A stretch of 64,000 nucleotides of DNA, from contig NZ_JAACFT010000007.1 of NCBI RefSeq assembly GCF_029051685.1, positions 186,001 to 250,000 on the forward strand. The letters run 5' to 3'. Under the pieces are notes generated by a model. It saw only the letters and a program-made list of their open reading frames with translations, ran no database searches and was not told where the DNA came from. The position numbers and the translations under genes were made by a program. Shown here in pieces: positions 53,409 to 63,415 of this stretch. This DNA is from Bradyrhizobium sp. CSA207 (GTDB lineage: Bacteria > Pseudomonadota > Alphaproteobacteria > Rhizobiales > Xanthobacteraceae). The stretch's first letter is position 1. Every line of letters begins with the position of its first letter.

Positions 53409-53616
53409 GGCCTAAAGATAGGTGCGGAATGCCTGATGGCAAAGGCTTCAGTCCTGTTGGGCCAAAAATGGGCGGTTAGGACCCAAAACAGGGCGTTCCC
53501 TTGGTTGCCGCCTTGGGTTGCCGCTTTGGGCCTCGTCGGCTAAACCCTGCCGCAACTTCGGACCGGCCACCTCAGTCGTCCGATTCGACCCCTCCGACAT
53601 TGAATTTGGGACGACC

Positions 53617-55389
53617 ATGCATCGCTACCGGTCACATAAATGCGGCGATCTCCGCGAGAGCAATATCGGCGAGACGGTTCGCCTCTCAGGCTGGGTCCAC
53701 CGCGTTCGCGACCATGGCGGCGTGCTGTTCATCGATCTGCGCGACCATTACGGCCTGACCCAGTGCGTGGTCGATCCGGACTCGCCGGCATTCTCGCAGG
53801 CCGAGAAGCTGCGTTCGGAATTCGTGGTTCGGATGGACGGCAAGGCCCGTCGCCGCCCCGAAGGCACCGATAATGACGATCTGCCGACCGGCAAGGTCGA
53901 GGTCTATGTCAGCGAGATCGAGGTGCTGGGACCGGCCGGCGACCTGCCGCTGCCGGTGTTCGGCGACCAGGAATATCCCGAGGACATCCGGCTGAAGTAC
54001 CGTTTCCTCGATTTGCGCCGCGAGAAGCTGCACCAGAACATCATGACGCGCGTCGCGATCATCGATTCCATGCGCAGCCGCATGAAGGGGCAGGGCTTCT
54101 TCGAGTTCAATACCCCGATCCTGACCGCGTCCTCGCCGGAAGGCGCTCGCGACTTCCTGGTGCCCTCGCGGATCCATCCCGGCAAGTTCTATGCGCTGCC
54201 GCAGGCGCCGCAGCAGTACAAGCAGTTACTGATGATGAGTGGCTTCGACCGCTACTTCCAGATCGCGCCTTGTTTCCGCGACGAGGACCCGCGCGCCGAC
54301 CGCCTGCCGGGCGAGTTCTACCAGCTCGACGTCGAGATGAGCTTCGTCACGCAGGACGACGTGTTCGCGGCAATGGAGCCGGTGATCACTGGCGTGTTCG
54401 AGGAGTTCGCCAAGGGCAAGCCGGTCACCAAGGGCTGGCGCCGGATTCCGTTCGCGGAAGCCTTGCGCAAATACGGCAGCGACAAGCCGGACCTGCGCAA
54501 TCCCATCGAGATGCAGGACGTCTCCGAGCACTTCCGCGGCTCCGGCTTCAAGGTGTTCGCGCGCATGCTCGAAGACCCCAAGAACCAGGTCTGGGCGATC
54601 CCGGCGCCTGGCGGCGGTTCGCGCGCCTTCTGCGACCGCATGAACTCGTGGGCGCAAGGTGAAGGCCTGCCTGGGCTCGGCTACATCATGTGGCGCGAAG
54701 GCGGCGAGGGCGCCGGTCCGCTTGCGAACAATATCGGGCCTGAGCGCACCGCCGCGATCCGCGCGCAGATCGGAGTGAAGGAAGGCGATGCCGCCTTCTT
54801 CGTCGCCGGCGATCCCGACAAGTTCTGGAAGTTCTCAGGGCTCGCCCGCAACAAGGTCGGCGAGGAATTGAACCTCACCGACAAGGAGCGGTTCGAACTC
54901 GCCTGGGTCGTCGACTTCCCGATGTACGAGTACAACGAGGAGGACAAGAAGGTCGACTTCTCGCACAACCCGTTCTCGATGCCGCAGGGCGGCCTCGATG
55001 CGTTGAAGGGCCAGGACCCGCTGACCATCAAGGCGTTCCAGTACGACATCACCTGCAACGGCTACGAAATCGCCTCGGGCGGCATCCGCAACCATGTGCC
55101 GGAAGCGATGGTGAAGGCGTTCGAGATCGCAGGCTATGGCGAGCAGGAAGTGGTCGAGCGATTTGGCGGCATGTACCGCGCCTTCCAGTACGGCGCGCCG
55201 CCGCATGGCGGCATGGCCGCGGGCGTCGATCGCATCGTGATGCTTCTGTGCGGGACCAACAATTTGCGCGAGATCTCGCTGTTCCCGATGAACCAGCAGG
55301 CCATGGACCTGCTGATGGGCGCACCGTCGGAAGCAACCACCAAGCAGCTCCGCGAACTGCATGTGCGGGTGAACCTGCCGCAGAAGTAA
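53617..55389 (+). CDS. aspS: Aspartate--tRNA ligase
   Basis: Charges tRNA with aspartate. The 590-aa class II synthetase starts [12 protein letters not shown], with the OB-fold anticodon domain ([20 protein letters not shown]), class II motif 2 ([20 protein letters not shown]), the bacterial insertion domain and motif 3 ([17 protein letters not shown]). The ATG at 53617 is preferred over upstream frames that lack homology. Alphaproteobacterial AspRS often also charges tRNA-Asn, followed by GatCAB amidation; that is known of the group and not shown here. Confidence 0.97.
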   Translation: MHRYRSHKCGDLRESNIGETVRLSGWVHRVRDHGGVLFIDLRDHYGLTQCVVDPDSPAFSQAEKLRSEFVVRMDGKARRRPEGTDNDDLPTGKVEVYVSEIEVLGPAGDLPLPVFGDQEYPEDIRLKYRFLDLRREKLHQNIMTRVAIIDSMRSRMKGQGFFEFNTPILTASSPEGARDFLVPSRIHPGKFYALPQAPQQYKQLLMMSGFDRYFQIAPCFRDEDPRADRLPGEFYQLDVEMSFVTQDDVFAAMEPVITGVFEEFAKGKPVTKGWRRIPFAEALRKYGSDKPDLRNPIEMQDVSEHFRGSGFKVFARMLEDPKNQVWAIPAPGGGSRAFCDRMNSWAQGEGLPGLGYIMWREGGEGAGPLANNIGPERTAAIRAQIGVKEGDAAFFVAGDPDKFWKFSGLARNKVGEELNLTDKERFELAWVVDFPMYEYNEEDKKVDFSHNPFSMPQGGLDALKGQDPLTIKAFQYDITCNGYEIASGGIRNHVPEAMVKAFEIAGYGEQEVVERFGGMYRAFQYGAPPHGGMAAGVDRIVMLLCGTNNLREISLFPMNQQAMDLLMGAPSEATTKQLRELHVRVNLPQK

Positions 55390-55455
55390 AGGGCTTCGCG
55401 CTTGTCCCGCCGAAGCAATGGCGAAGGCAGATGCGGGGAGGGGCTGCATCCACAT

Positions 55456-55535
55456 CGTCATTGCGAGCGCAGCGAAGCAATCCAGAGTCCGTCCGCGGTA
55501 ACAGTCTGAATTGCTTCGCTGCGCTCGCAATGACG
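55456..55535. repeat. Perfect 26-bp inverted repeat between aspS and the AsmA-like gene
   Basis: The arms 55456-55481 and 55510-55535 are perfect 26-base inverted copies (starting CGTCATTGCGAGCGCAG). A 28-base loop separates them, and symmetry continues imperfectly inside. It lies between convergent genes and probably folds as a long hairpin terminator. It fits a known bradyrhizobial CGTCATTGCGAG repeat type. Confidence 0.9.
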
Positions 55536-55589
55536 GAGAATGAGGACCGTTCGCGACTCTAATCCTCACCGCTCCCGCGGACACATCCC

Positions 55590-57563
55590 CTATAACCCCG
55601 TCGATGCCTCGATCCGGAATTGCGCCAGCGCGCTCTCCGGGTCGGCTTGCAGGAGCTGCATCAACTGCATCAGCGGCACCTTGGCGCGCGGTGTGACCTT
55701 GATGACGAGCGTCTGGCCCGGCGTCTCGACGAAGCTTGCGATTGCATCCACGGCCGTGCCCGCCTCCGGATTGGCGGCGACGACTTCCGCGCGATGTACC
55801 CTGACACTGTCGGCGAGCGCCTGGTGCGCGGCCTCGCGGCTGACATTTTTCCCCCGTGCATACTGCATCGCGACCGAATCGACTCCACCACTGTCGCGCA
55901 GCGAAAACTCGACGGTGCCGGCCTCGACCTGGGTGGCCTGGCTCATGAGCTGCGCCGGGTCGGCCGAGAACAGTCCGCGCAGCACGTTGCCGAGTGCGAT
56001 GCGCAATTTCGCTGTTGCGATCCCACCGATGTCGAGGGTCGCCGGCGCCAGCACGAAGCTGTTGGACGACTCGGTCCATCCCGCGCCGAGATCCAGGTCG
56101 ATCGCGAGCTTGTCGATGCCGCCGGCGATCAATGGAAGCTGTTTTGGATCGGATGGATCGGTTGGCGTGACCATTTTGGCGACGACATGCGCCTTGGTCG
56201 GGATCGAGCCGACCATTTGCCCCCAGTCCACACTCAGCGTGTCGATTGTAACCAGCTTCTTGGTGTTCTTGAAAGGCGCGACGACGCCCTTGATCTCGGC
56301 GCCGTCGAGCACCCGAAACAGGCCCAGCATATGATCGGGCGAGGGCCGCTGGCCGGGATCGGAGAAGCCTGCCGCCCAACGCAGCAGGTTCGCCACGCTG
56401 AACGATTTGAGGGCGAAGCGCTCCATCTTGATCTGGCCTTGTGGCGTGGGCGCATCGAGGCCTTCGAGGGCGAGTTCGCCCTGCCGGTATCTGATCGCCT
56501 TCAGCTTCGGCGTCCCCTGCGGGGTCGTCATCGACAGATTGCCGATGTCGATCCTGCCGACGCGAATGCCCTCATAGAATCGCGCGAGCTTCTCCATCAT
56601 CTCGCGCGATTGCGCCGGCGTCGGAAGTGACGTGCGATCGGTGGCCGGCAGCACCGCGAGGACCTCGGCCAGCCGGAATTTCGACGGCTGGAGCGCGATG
56701 TCGTCGATTGCGATCCCGTCGACCTGCACCCGTATGCCCAGTGTCGATGTCGCCACATATGGTCCGGTCGAGATCTGCCCGTAGGCTCGGTGATAGCTGT
56801 CGTCGTCCGCCTTCTGCGGATCGAGCGCGGCGGTAATCGCGGTCACGTCGATATCATTGACGGCGATGGTGGAGAGTTCGCCGGTCAGCTTGTCCGCCTT
56901 GCCCACCGACTGCACGTTGATCGTGAAGTTGACGCGGTCCGTCTTCATGGCGTCGATCTTGCCCCGCTTCAGATTCTGGATCGCCAGCCCGGAATAGGAG
57001 ATATCGCCGCTGCCGGCGGCACCGCCGCCTCCATCGAACGTGAAGGTCAGCGTCGGGGCCGTGACGGAAGATGCCGTCACACTGGCATATTGTTCGAGCG
57101 CGTAGCGGTACATGTCGATCGATGAACCGCCCGTTGGCACGTTCAGCGCGCGGAGAGGGCCGGCATAGTCCCTCATGGTCAGCTGCGGAATCTTGTATGA
57201 GCCTTTCAGCTTCGCCGGGCCAATTTCGCCAAGCGCAAGTTCGAGGCCCGCGATGTCGATGCTGTCGGCCGAAAGGCGCGCCTCTTCGAGGAGGCGGACG
57301 CCCGTGCCCTTGATGCCGGCGATCTTGATCTGCGCTTGCGATTCGCTGCCGGGAGTGACCGCGATGTCCTCGACCGTCAGCGTCCGGCTCATCACATCGA
57401 ACGCGATCTTGCCGTGGCTCGCCTTGCCGCCTTGCTTGCGGATCTGCTCGAACGCCGCCTCGACCTCGGCGGTGGCGCGATGTTTTGCGTAGAGATCGAA
57501 GCCGAACCATCCGGCCGCTCCGAGCACTGCGAGTAAGATCAGGCCGATCAGGATCCGCTTCAT
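55590..57563 (-). CDS. Large AsmA/DUF-like envelope protein
   Basis: Exported, membrane-anchored protein of 657 aa. It starts MKRILIGLILLAVLGAAGWF, a single N-terminal anchor, after a GGAG site. The rest is periplasmic, built of many short beta-strands with repeated LxxxLDGxxIxxxxA patterns and segments such as GEIGPAKLKGSYKIPQLTMRDY. This is the style of AsmA-like or DUF3971-type lipid-bridge proteins, but no diagnostic motif is certain. It stands alone on the minus strand, convergent with aspS. Confidence 0.7.
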   Translation of the reverse strand: MKRILIGLILLAVLGAAGWFGFDLYAKHRATAEVEAAFEQIRKQGGKASHGKIAFDVMSRTLTVEDIAVTPGSESQAQIKIAGIKGTGVRLLEEARLSADSIDIAGLELALGEIGPAKLKGSYKIPQLTMRDYAGPLRALNVPTGGSSIDMYRYALEQYASVTASSVTAPTLTFTFDGGGGAAGSGDISYSGLAIQNLKRGKIDAMKTDRVNFTINVQSVGKADKLTGELSTIAVNDIDVTAITAALDPQKADDDSYHRAYGQISTGPYVATSTLGIRVQVDGIAIDDIALQPSKFRLAEVLAVLPATDRTSLPTPAQSREMMEKLARFYEGIRVGRIDIGNLSMTTPQGTPKLKAIRYRQGELALEGLDAPTPQGQIKMERFALKSFSVANLLRWAAGFSDPGQRPSPDHMLGLFRVLDGAEIKGVVAPFKNTKKLVTIDTLSVDWGQMVGSIPTKAHVVAKMVTPTDPSDPKQLPLIAGGIDKLAIDLDLGAGWTESSNSFVLAPATLDIGGIATAKLRIALGNVLRGLFSADPAQLMSQATQVEAGTVEFSLRDSGGVDSVAMQYARGKNVSREAAHQALADSVRVHRAEVVAANPEAGTAVDAIASFVETPGQTLVIKVTPRAKVPLMQLMQLLQADPESALAQFRIEASTGL

Positions 57564-57809
57564 TCCCAGCTCCAGTTGCTCGTTTTGCACTGCGCAACCT
57601 GCCATATTCGCGAAACGCCGTGCGGTCCAGGGAAAGCTATGGTTTTCAAATATTTGACTGCCCGCCCTGTTGATGGGGCCGCATTCGGATGTTGCCACCG
57701 GGGCGCCGGCCGTGCTTCATCCCGTTTCCATGACCCGGAATACCGCGACCCGCGACAGGCCGGTCAGGACAACGTAATTTGAGGCCGGTAACGCGAGGCG
57801 AGGGACCGC

Positions 57810-60119
57810 ATGTCGTCTTATTCTGATGATCTTCACCAGGCGGCGCTGGCCTATCATCGTGTGCCGCGCCCCGGAAAGCTCGAGATCCAGGCAAGCAAGC
57901 CGCTTGCCAACCAGCGCGATCTCGCACTTGCCTATTCTCCGGGTGTCGCCGCCGCCTGCATGGAGATCGCCAAGAACCCGGCGGAAGCCGCCTCATTGAC
58001 GATCCGCTCCAATCTTGTCGCGGTGGTCTCGAACGGCACCGCGGTGCTCGGCCTCGGCAATATCGGTCCGCTGGCGTCGAAGCCTGTCATGGAAGGCAAG
58101 GCGGTCCTGTTCAAGAAATTCGCCGGTATCGACGTGTTCGACATCGAGATCGCGGCCGACACCATCGACCGCGTGGTCGAGACGGTGGCGGCGCTCGAGC
58201 CGACCTTCGGCGGCATCAATCTCGAAGATATCCGCGGACCGGAATGCTTCGAGATCGAGGCGCAGCTGAAGGAACGCATGAAGATCCCGGTCTTTCATGA
58301 CGACCAGCACGGCACCGCGATCATCGTTGCAGCCGCCATCACCAACGGTCTGCGGCTGAATGGCAAGAAGCTGTCGGACGTCAAGATCGTGGCGTCCGGG
58401 GCAGGGGCCGCAGCGATCGCAACCCTGAACCTCCTGGTGTCGATGGGCGCACAGCGCAAGAACATCTGGGTCTGCGACATCGACGGCCTCGTGCATGAGG
58501 GCCGCAACACCACGATGGATCGCTGGAAGGCGGTCTATGCGCAGAAGACCGACAAGCGCACGCTTGGCGATGTGATCGGCGGCGCCGACATCTTCATCGG
58601 CCTCTCGGCACCGGGCGTGCTCAAGCCCGAGATGGCGAAGGCGATGGGCGACAAGCCCTTGATCATGGCGCTCGCGAACCCGACGCCGGAGATCATGCCG
58701 GAGGAGGCGCGCAAGGCGCGCCCGGACGCCATGATCTGCACCGGGCGCTCCGACTTTCCCAACCAGGTCAACAACGTCCTCTGCTTTCCCTTCATCTTTC
58801 GCGGCGCGCTCGACGTCGGCGCCACGGCGATCAACGAGGAGATGAAGCACGCCGCCGTCGAGGCCATTGCCCAGCTTGCACGCGAGGCGCCGTCGGATGC
58901 GGTGGCGCAGGGGTTTGATACCGGCGAGACGCAAGGGTTCGGCCCGGGCTCGTTGATCCCGAGCCCCTTTGATCCACGGTTGATTTTACGCATCGCGCCG
59001 GCCGTGGCCAAGGCTGCGATGGAGTCGGGCGTCGCGACGCGACCCATTACCAATTTCGACGAATACACCGCGCTGCTCGAGCGCTTCGCCTTCCGCTCCG
59101 GCCTGGTCATGAAGCCGATGTTCGCCAAGGCGAAGACCCAGCCGGTGCGGGTGATCTACGCCGAAGGCGAGGACGAGCGCGTGCTGCGCGCCACGCAGGT
59201 GGTGCTGGAGGAGAACGTGGCGCGGCCGATCCTGGTCGGCCGTCCGTCGGTGGTGGAGGCGCGCATCAAGCGCTTCGGTCTCTCGATCCGGGCCGGCAAG
59301 GACTTCGATCTCATCAATCCCGAGGACGATCCGCGCTATCGCTCCTATGTGCAGTCCTACGGCGAGGTCGCGGGCCGCTGCGGCGTGACGCCGGATGCGG
59401 CGCGCACGGTGGTGCGTACCAACAACACGGTGATCGCGGCGCTCGCAGTGGTGCGTGGGGAGGCGGACGCCATGCTCTGCGGCGTCGAGGGCCGCTACAT
59501 GAGCCATCTGCGCCATGTCCGCGAGATCATCGGCTTTTTCCCGGGCGTCAGCGACTACGCTGCGCTGGCACTGCTGATCACCAGCAAGGGCGCCTTTTTC
59601 ATCGCCGACACGCAGGTGCGCCCCAATCCGAGCGCGGAGGAGCTTGCCGAAATCGCTTCGCTGGCAGCGGTCCACGTTCAGCGTTTCAACATCAAGCCGA
59701 AGATCGCTTTCGTCTCGCATTCGGATTTCGGCAGCTATGACACCGAGTCCTCGCGCAAGATGCGCCGGGCGACTCAGCTGTTGAAGGACAAGCATCCCGA
59801 GATCGAGGCCGACGGCGAGATGCAGGGGGACACAGCGCTCTCGGCCGCCGCCCGAAGGATGGTGCTGCCGCACTCCCAGCTCGAGGGCGAGGCCAATATC
59901 CTGATCATGCCGAGCCTCGACACCGCGAATGTCGCCTATCAAATGATCAAGTCGCTCGCGGACGCGCTGCCCGTCGGCCCGATCCTGATCGGCCCCGCGC
60001 GCCCGGCCCACATCCTCACTCCATCCGTTACGGCGCGTGGCATCCTCAACATGACCGCGGTCGCGGTGGTGGAAGCGCAGGAGTGCGCGGCGCGGCAGCA
60101 GCCGACGTTGTTTACGTAG
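57810..60119 (+). CDS. maeB: NADP-dependent malic enzyme with phosphotransacetylase-like domain
   Basis: Converts malate to pyruvate, CO2 and NADPH. The 769-aa protein has an N-terminal malic enzyme half (about 1-430) with [15 protein letters not shown], the malate/NAD site [16 protein letters not shown] and [14 protein letters not shown], followed by a phosphotransacetylase-like half that is usually non-catalytic. This fusion is the MaeB type. In rhizobia the related NAD-enzyme DME is needed for symbiotic nitrogen fixation; whether this is DME or TME cannot be decided from sequence. Confidence 0.93.
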   Translation: MSSYSDDLHQAALAYHRVPRPGKLEIQASKPLANQRDLALAYSPGVAAACMEIAKNPAEAASLTIRSNLVAVVSNGTAVLGLGNIGPLASKPVMEGKAVLFKKFAGIDVFDIEIAADTIDRVVETVAALEPTFGGINLEDIRGPECFEIEAQLKERMKIPVFHDDQHGTAIIVAAAITNGLRLNGKKLSDVKIVASGAGAAAIATLNLLVSMGAQRKNIWVCDIDGLVHEGRNTTMDRWKAVYAQKTDKRTLGDVIGGADIFIGLSAPGVLKPEMAKAMGDKPLIMALANPTPEIMPEEARKARPDAMICTGRSDFPNQVNNVLCFPFIFRGALDVGATAINEEMKHAAVEAIAQLAREAPSDAVAQGFDTGETQGFGPGSLIPSPFDPRLILRIAPAVAKAAMESGVATRPITNFDEYTALLERFAFRSGLVMKPMFAKAKTQPVRVIYAEGEDERVLRATQVVLEENVARPILVGRPSVVEARIKRFGLSIRAGKDFDLINPEDDPRYRSYVQSYGEVAGRCGVTPDAARTVVRTNNTVIAALAVVRGEADAMLCGVEGRYMSHLRHVREIIGFFPGVSDYAALALLITSKGAFFIADTQVRPNPSAEELAEIASLAAVHVQRFNIKPKIAFVSHSDFGSYDTESSRKMRRATQLLKDKHPEIEADGEMQGDTALSAAARRMVLPHSQLEGEANILIMPSLDTANVAYQMIKSLADALPVGPILIGPARPAHILTPSVTARGILNMTAVAVVEAQECAARQQPTLFT

Positions 60120-60469
60120 CGAGCCGCTGCACCGCGGGTGGTGCAAATCCTTCTCCCCTTGTGGGAGAAGGTGGCGCGAAGCGCCGGATGAGGGGTTGTT
60201 TCCGCGAGTCGAAATCCCGCGAGTTTTCCGTGCCGATAGATACCCCTCACCCGTCTCGCCACTGCGCCATAGCCGATGCGAAGCATCGGCGTTCTTAGGA
60301 CGGCGGCCGAAGGCCGCCTATGCCACCCTCTCCCACAAGGGGAGAGGGGAAGAACGCGGCCGACTTTGAATAACTTGCAGTTCTCCATTTCCCCGTTTGT
60401 AAACCGCGAGCGGACTCTTCATAATCTCCCGAAGCGTCTCGCGCTCAGAGTTTTGCCAAGAGGCCGATC
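60120..60469. other. Intergenic region with a large imperfect palindrome
   Basis: The 350 bases between maeB and the DoxX-like gene hold no gene. Arms at 60151-60175 and 60322-60346 pair with two mismatches (TTCTCCCCTTGTGGGAGAAG against its complement), and nested hairpins lie inside, including CGATGC...GCATCG and GGCGGCC...GGCCGCC. It resembles the CTCTCCC-type mosaic repeats of bradyrhizobia. It may end maeB transcription. Confidence 0.75.
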
Positions 60470-60922
60470 ATGCCAGCGTTCGTGACTTTCGGGCGGATCC
60501 TGTTCGCCGTGCTATTCATCTACACGGGCGCGACCAAGCTGCTCGATATTCCCGGCACCGCTGAGATCATCGCCAGCAAGATCACGGTGCCCGACATCGT
60601 CGCACCTTATGCCCAGCAAGCCGAGCAGGCGACCGGCAAGACCACATCGCAGCTGCTGGCGATCGCGGTCGGCGCGCTTGAGATCATCGCAGGTCTGATG
60701 ATCGCGCTGAATTTCGGCGCGCGCTTCTTCGCGATGCTGCTGATCGTCTACGTCGCGGTCGCGACCGTGCTGTTCGATGATTTCTGGAACCAGGTGCCGC
60801 CTGACAACGGCAAGGTGCTGGTCGACGCGCTCAAGAACCTCTCGATCATCGGCGCACTATTCATGATCATGGGCTACGGCCGTGCCACGCGCCCGGCCGA
60901 GGCGGCGTACGGGGACGTGTAG
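60470..60922 (+). CDS. DoxX family membrane protein
   Basis: Inner-membrane protein of 150 aa with four hydrophobic segments. The DoxX pattern is visible: FGRILFAVLFIYTGATKLLD near the start, VGALEIIAGLMIALNFGARF in the middle, and LLIVYVAVATVLFDDFWNQ. Relatives act with thiosulfate or sulfur oxidation and redox stress, but the role of short DoxX proteins is not settled. It is a single gene on the + strand, convergent with the minus-strand reductase. Confidence 0.88.
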   Translation: MPAFVTFGRILFAVLFIYTGATKLLDIPGTAEIIASKITVPDIVAPYAQQAEQATGKTTSQLLAIAVGALEIIAGLMIALNFGARFFAMLLIVYVAVATVLFDDFWNQVPPDNGKVLVDALKNLSIIGALFMIMGYGRATRPAEAAYGDV

Positions 60923-61023
60923 AGGTCCTATGGGCGCCGCTCAAGGCATCCTGGCCGGCGGCGCATTCTACTTTGCATGGGGTTGTTTTCGCGATTTTGA
61001 GAAGGTGAGCCGGGTGGCGAGGT

Positions 61024-61584
61024 TCAACCCGCCCGGCGCCACGGCGTGACGGTCACCTCATGCGCCGCGTCAAGCAGGAACGGCGCGCCCGGCTTCATGC
61101 CGTGTGAAGCAAGAACCTGGTGCGGGGTCCGTGCCGGCACGCCGACAAAGCAGCCTTCGCCGCCGGGCAGACGGACGTGCGGGGCCTCCGACAGCCAGAA
61201 CGTGTCGTAGAGGTCCATGAACATGTTGAACACCACGGGGCCGCCGATGATCGCGAGGGTACCGGAGGCGACATCGGCGAAGGCGCAGGCCTCCTCGAAG
61301 CTCGCATGGTCCGGATTCCACAGCGTCGCGTTCGGCATCTCCGGATCGACGGTGAGGGCCTTGATCTTGCGGGTTGTGATCAGCCGTTTGCGCTTCGGCG
61401 AGTTCGGCTGCTGCTCGTGCGAATGGCGGCCGTGCACGATCAAGGCGGCGCGATCGAGCGCCTGCTCGAAGAACAGCTTGTCGCCTTCGAACTTCAGGCT
61501 GTCCGGCATGACGTGATCCGCGTCGGCGAGCATGCCGTCGGCGGAGACGATGACGTAGCCTTCGATGCGCAAGGACAATGGCAA
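61024..61584 (-). CDS. Dihydrofolate reductase / RibD C-domain-like protein
   Basis: Protein of 186 aa with the DHFR-like Rossmann fold used by folate and riboflavin-type reductases. It opens LRIEGYVIVSADGMLADADH, has HGRHSHEQQPNSPKRKRLITTRKI, and contains LAIIGGPVVFNMFMDLYDTFWLSE. The start is a TTG (61584, with further TTG codons at 61578 and 61572), so the exact start is uncertain. It begins about three bases after the deacetylase stop, so the two are co-transcribed. The substrate is not known. Confidence 0.8.
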   Translation of the reverse strand: MPLSLRIEGYVIVSADGMLADADHVMPDSLKFEGDKLFFEQALDRAALIVHGRHSHEQQPNSPKRKRLITTRKIKALTVDPEMPNATLWNPDHASFEEACAFADVASGTLAIIGGPVVFNMFMDLYDTFWLSEAPHVRLPGGEGCFVGVPARTPHQVLASHGMKPGAPFLLDAAHEVTVTPWRRAG

Positions 61585-61587
61585 CGG

Positions 61588-62592
61588 CTATTCGGAGACC
61601 GTCGTCACGACGCTGTTGACCGGCCGGTTGCTGACCGTCGGCAGCTTGACGTCCTTGAGCAGCTCCTGGTCATACTCCGGCAGCGTCGTGGCTGGGAACT
61701 TGGCGCGCATCGCCACCACCTTGAAGCCACCGGCCTTCAGGCGGTTCAGAAGTTCGGGAAGAGCCTCGGCCGTATGCTTCTGGAAGTCGTGCATCAGGAT
61801 GATGCCCTTGCCGAGCTTGTCGAGCTTCTTCATCACGGTCTCGATCACCTTCTCGGGCTTGGAGGCCTTGAAGTCGAAGGAGTCGAGATCGCAGGAGAAG
61901 ATCGCGATGTTGCGGTTGCCGAGATAGGTGACCATTTCCGGCGGATGCTGGAGCGCCGGGAAGCGGAAGAACGGCGAGGGCGAGATGCCGCCGAGCGCCC
62001 ATTTCACCGCGGAAAAGCCCTTCTCGATCTCGTCTTTCTTCTGCTGATCGGTCAGCTTCTTATTGTTGAGGTTGGCGTGCGACCATGTGTGCGCGCCGAC
62101 GGTGTGGCCGGCTGCGTAGACCTGCTTCAGAATCTCCGGCTCATAGGTCGCGTGCTTGCCGATCGGGAAGAAGATGCCGGTGGTGCACTGATCGGCTAGC
62201 GCCTTGAGCACAGCCGGCGTGTTGCGCGGCCAGGGACCGTCGTCGAAGGTCAGCACCACCTCGTGGTCGCGCAGGAAATCGAGTTCCTTGAAGTGCTCGA
62301 AGCCGAAGCCGGGGCCGCCTGTCGTGTCGATCTCGACGGTGCGCGCGACGCCGAGCGCGTTCGGGTTGTTGCAGGCAGCGCGCGCCGGTTGCGCGGCCTG
62401 TTGCGGCGGGGTCGGTTTTGCCGCAGCCTGTGGTGCGGGCGCTGCTGCCGCAGGGACTGGACCTGCCGGCGTTGCGCCCGGTACTGCCTGCGTTGCGGCT
62501 GCGGGCTTCGCGGCCGGGGTCTGCGACCATGCTGCGCCCGTCATCGCAACAGCCATCGCGCTTGCCAAAATCAGTCCTGCCGCCACACGCAT
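61588..62592 (-). CDS. Polysaccharide deacetylase (NodB-homology)
   Basis: Exported de-N-acetylase of 334 aa. The signal peptide (MRVAAGLILASAMAVAMTGAAWS) is followed by a long Ala/Pro/Gln-rich linker and the NodB domain. It has the metal motif TFDDGPWPRNTPAVLKAL, HTVGAHTWSHANLN (His-His pair), RFPALQHPPEM and the catalytic-end ILMHDFQKHTAEAL. Substrates may be peptidoglycan, chitin-like or exopolysaccharide. The reductase gene follows immediately. Confidence 0.9.
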   Translation of the reverse strand: MRVAAGLILASAMAVAMTGAAWSQTPAAKPAAATQAVPGATPAGPVPAAAAPAPQAAAKPTPPQQAAQPARAACNNPNALGVARTVEIDTTGGPGFGFEHFKELDFLRDHEVVLTFDDGPWPRNTPAVLKALADQCTTGIFFPIGKHATYEPEILKQVYAAGHTVGAHTWSHANLNNKKLTDQQKKDEIEKGFSAVKWALGGISPSPFFRFPALQHPPEMVTYLGNRNIAIFSCDLDSFDFKASKPEKVIETVMKKLDKLGKGIILMHDFQKHTAEALPELLNRLKAGGFKVVAMRAKFPATTLPEYDQELLKDVKLPTVSNRPVNSVVTTVSE

Positions 62593-62755
62593 GGTGTTGT
62601 CCTCGAGATTGATCCCGTTGTTCCGCCGCGGCTTTTCGCCTCCGGCAAAACCATCCTGCCCCTTGTGATCCTAGCCTAGATGGTGGCGCATCGCCATTGC
62701 AACGGCTGTTTGGCGCTTCGCCACAATTGTGCCCAACGCGTTGGGGGGCGACACG

Positions 62756-63322
62756 TCAACTGTCGGCCAGCGCCTTGGCGACCGCCGTCTTGATCCGCGT
62801 GTCGGTCGGCTCAACGGCGGATGCAAACACCTCGGCGATAGAGCCGTCGCGGCCGATCAGGTACTTGTGGAAGTTCCAGCGCGGAACATCCCAGGGCCGT
62901 GCCTCCGCCGCCCATTTGTAGAAGGGATGCGCCTTCGGCCCCACCACGGCAGCCTTGGCTGCGATCGGGAAGGTAATGCTGTATTGGTGATGTGCGGTCT
63001 GCGAGATCGCGCTCGCGCCGCCGGGCTCCTGGCTACCGAAATCGTTGGAGGGCACGCCGATGACGGCGAGCCCGCGCTCCCTAAACTCGCTCCAGAGCTC
63101 TTGCAGCCCCACGTATTGTGGAGTGTAGCCGCAAAGCGAGGCGGTGTTGACCACCAGCAGCGGCCGACTGGTGAAGGCCGCGAGACGGATGTCATCGCCG
63201 GACAATGCGGGGAAGGAGAAGGCGTAGGCCGAGATCCGGCTCATGCCGCCGTCGGCCTGCACGCGTGTTGCAGATGCGGCCGTGGCGAGCAGCGCGGCGA
63301 GCATGGTCCTGCGGGTCAACAT
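62756..63322 (-). CDS. Glutathione peroxidase, exported type
   Basis: Peroxidase of 188 aa with an N-terminal export signal bearing an RR pair (MLTRRTMLAALLATAASA), unlike the usual cytosolic form. The family triad is present: Cys in NTASLCGYTPQYVGLQEL, Gln in PSNDFGSQEPG and Trp in WNFHKYLIG. The ATG at 63322 follows GGGGGGACG. It would remove peroxides in the envelope, perhaps using thioredoxin. It stands alone on the minus strand between the deacetylase and the L,D-transpeptidase-like gene. Confidence 0.9.
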   Translation of the reverse strand: MLTRRTMLAALLATAASATRVQADGGMSRISAYAFSFPALSGDDIRLAAFTSRPLLVVNTASLCGYTPQYVGLQELWSEFRERGLAVIGVPSNDFGSQEPGGASAISQTAHHQYSITFPIAAKAAVVGPKAHPFYKWAAEARPWDVPRWNFHKYLIGRDGSIAEVFASAVEPTDTRIKTAVAKALADS

Positions 63323-63415
63323 GGCGACGTCCCCCCGACGTGATCCGCCAAGCACTCTACTCCGTCAATGCGATCGGCCTGCTCAACACCGCGTTATCTG
63401 ACGCGGCGACGCGCA

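Noticed and set aside
51996..53543. 515-aa plus-strand open frame opposite selO
   Set aside because: selO is confirmed by conserved blocks and a Cys near the C terminus; the plus frame is a shadow.
58986..60146. 386-aa minus-strand open frame opposite the end of maeB
   Set aside because: Shadow of maeB with His/Arg-rich composition; no family features.
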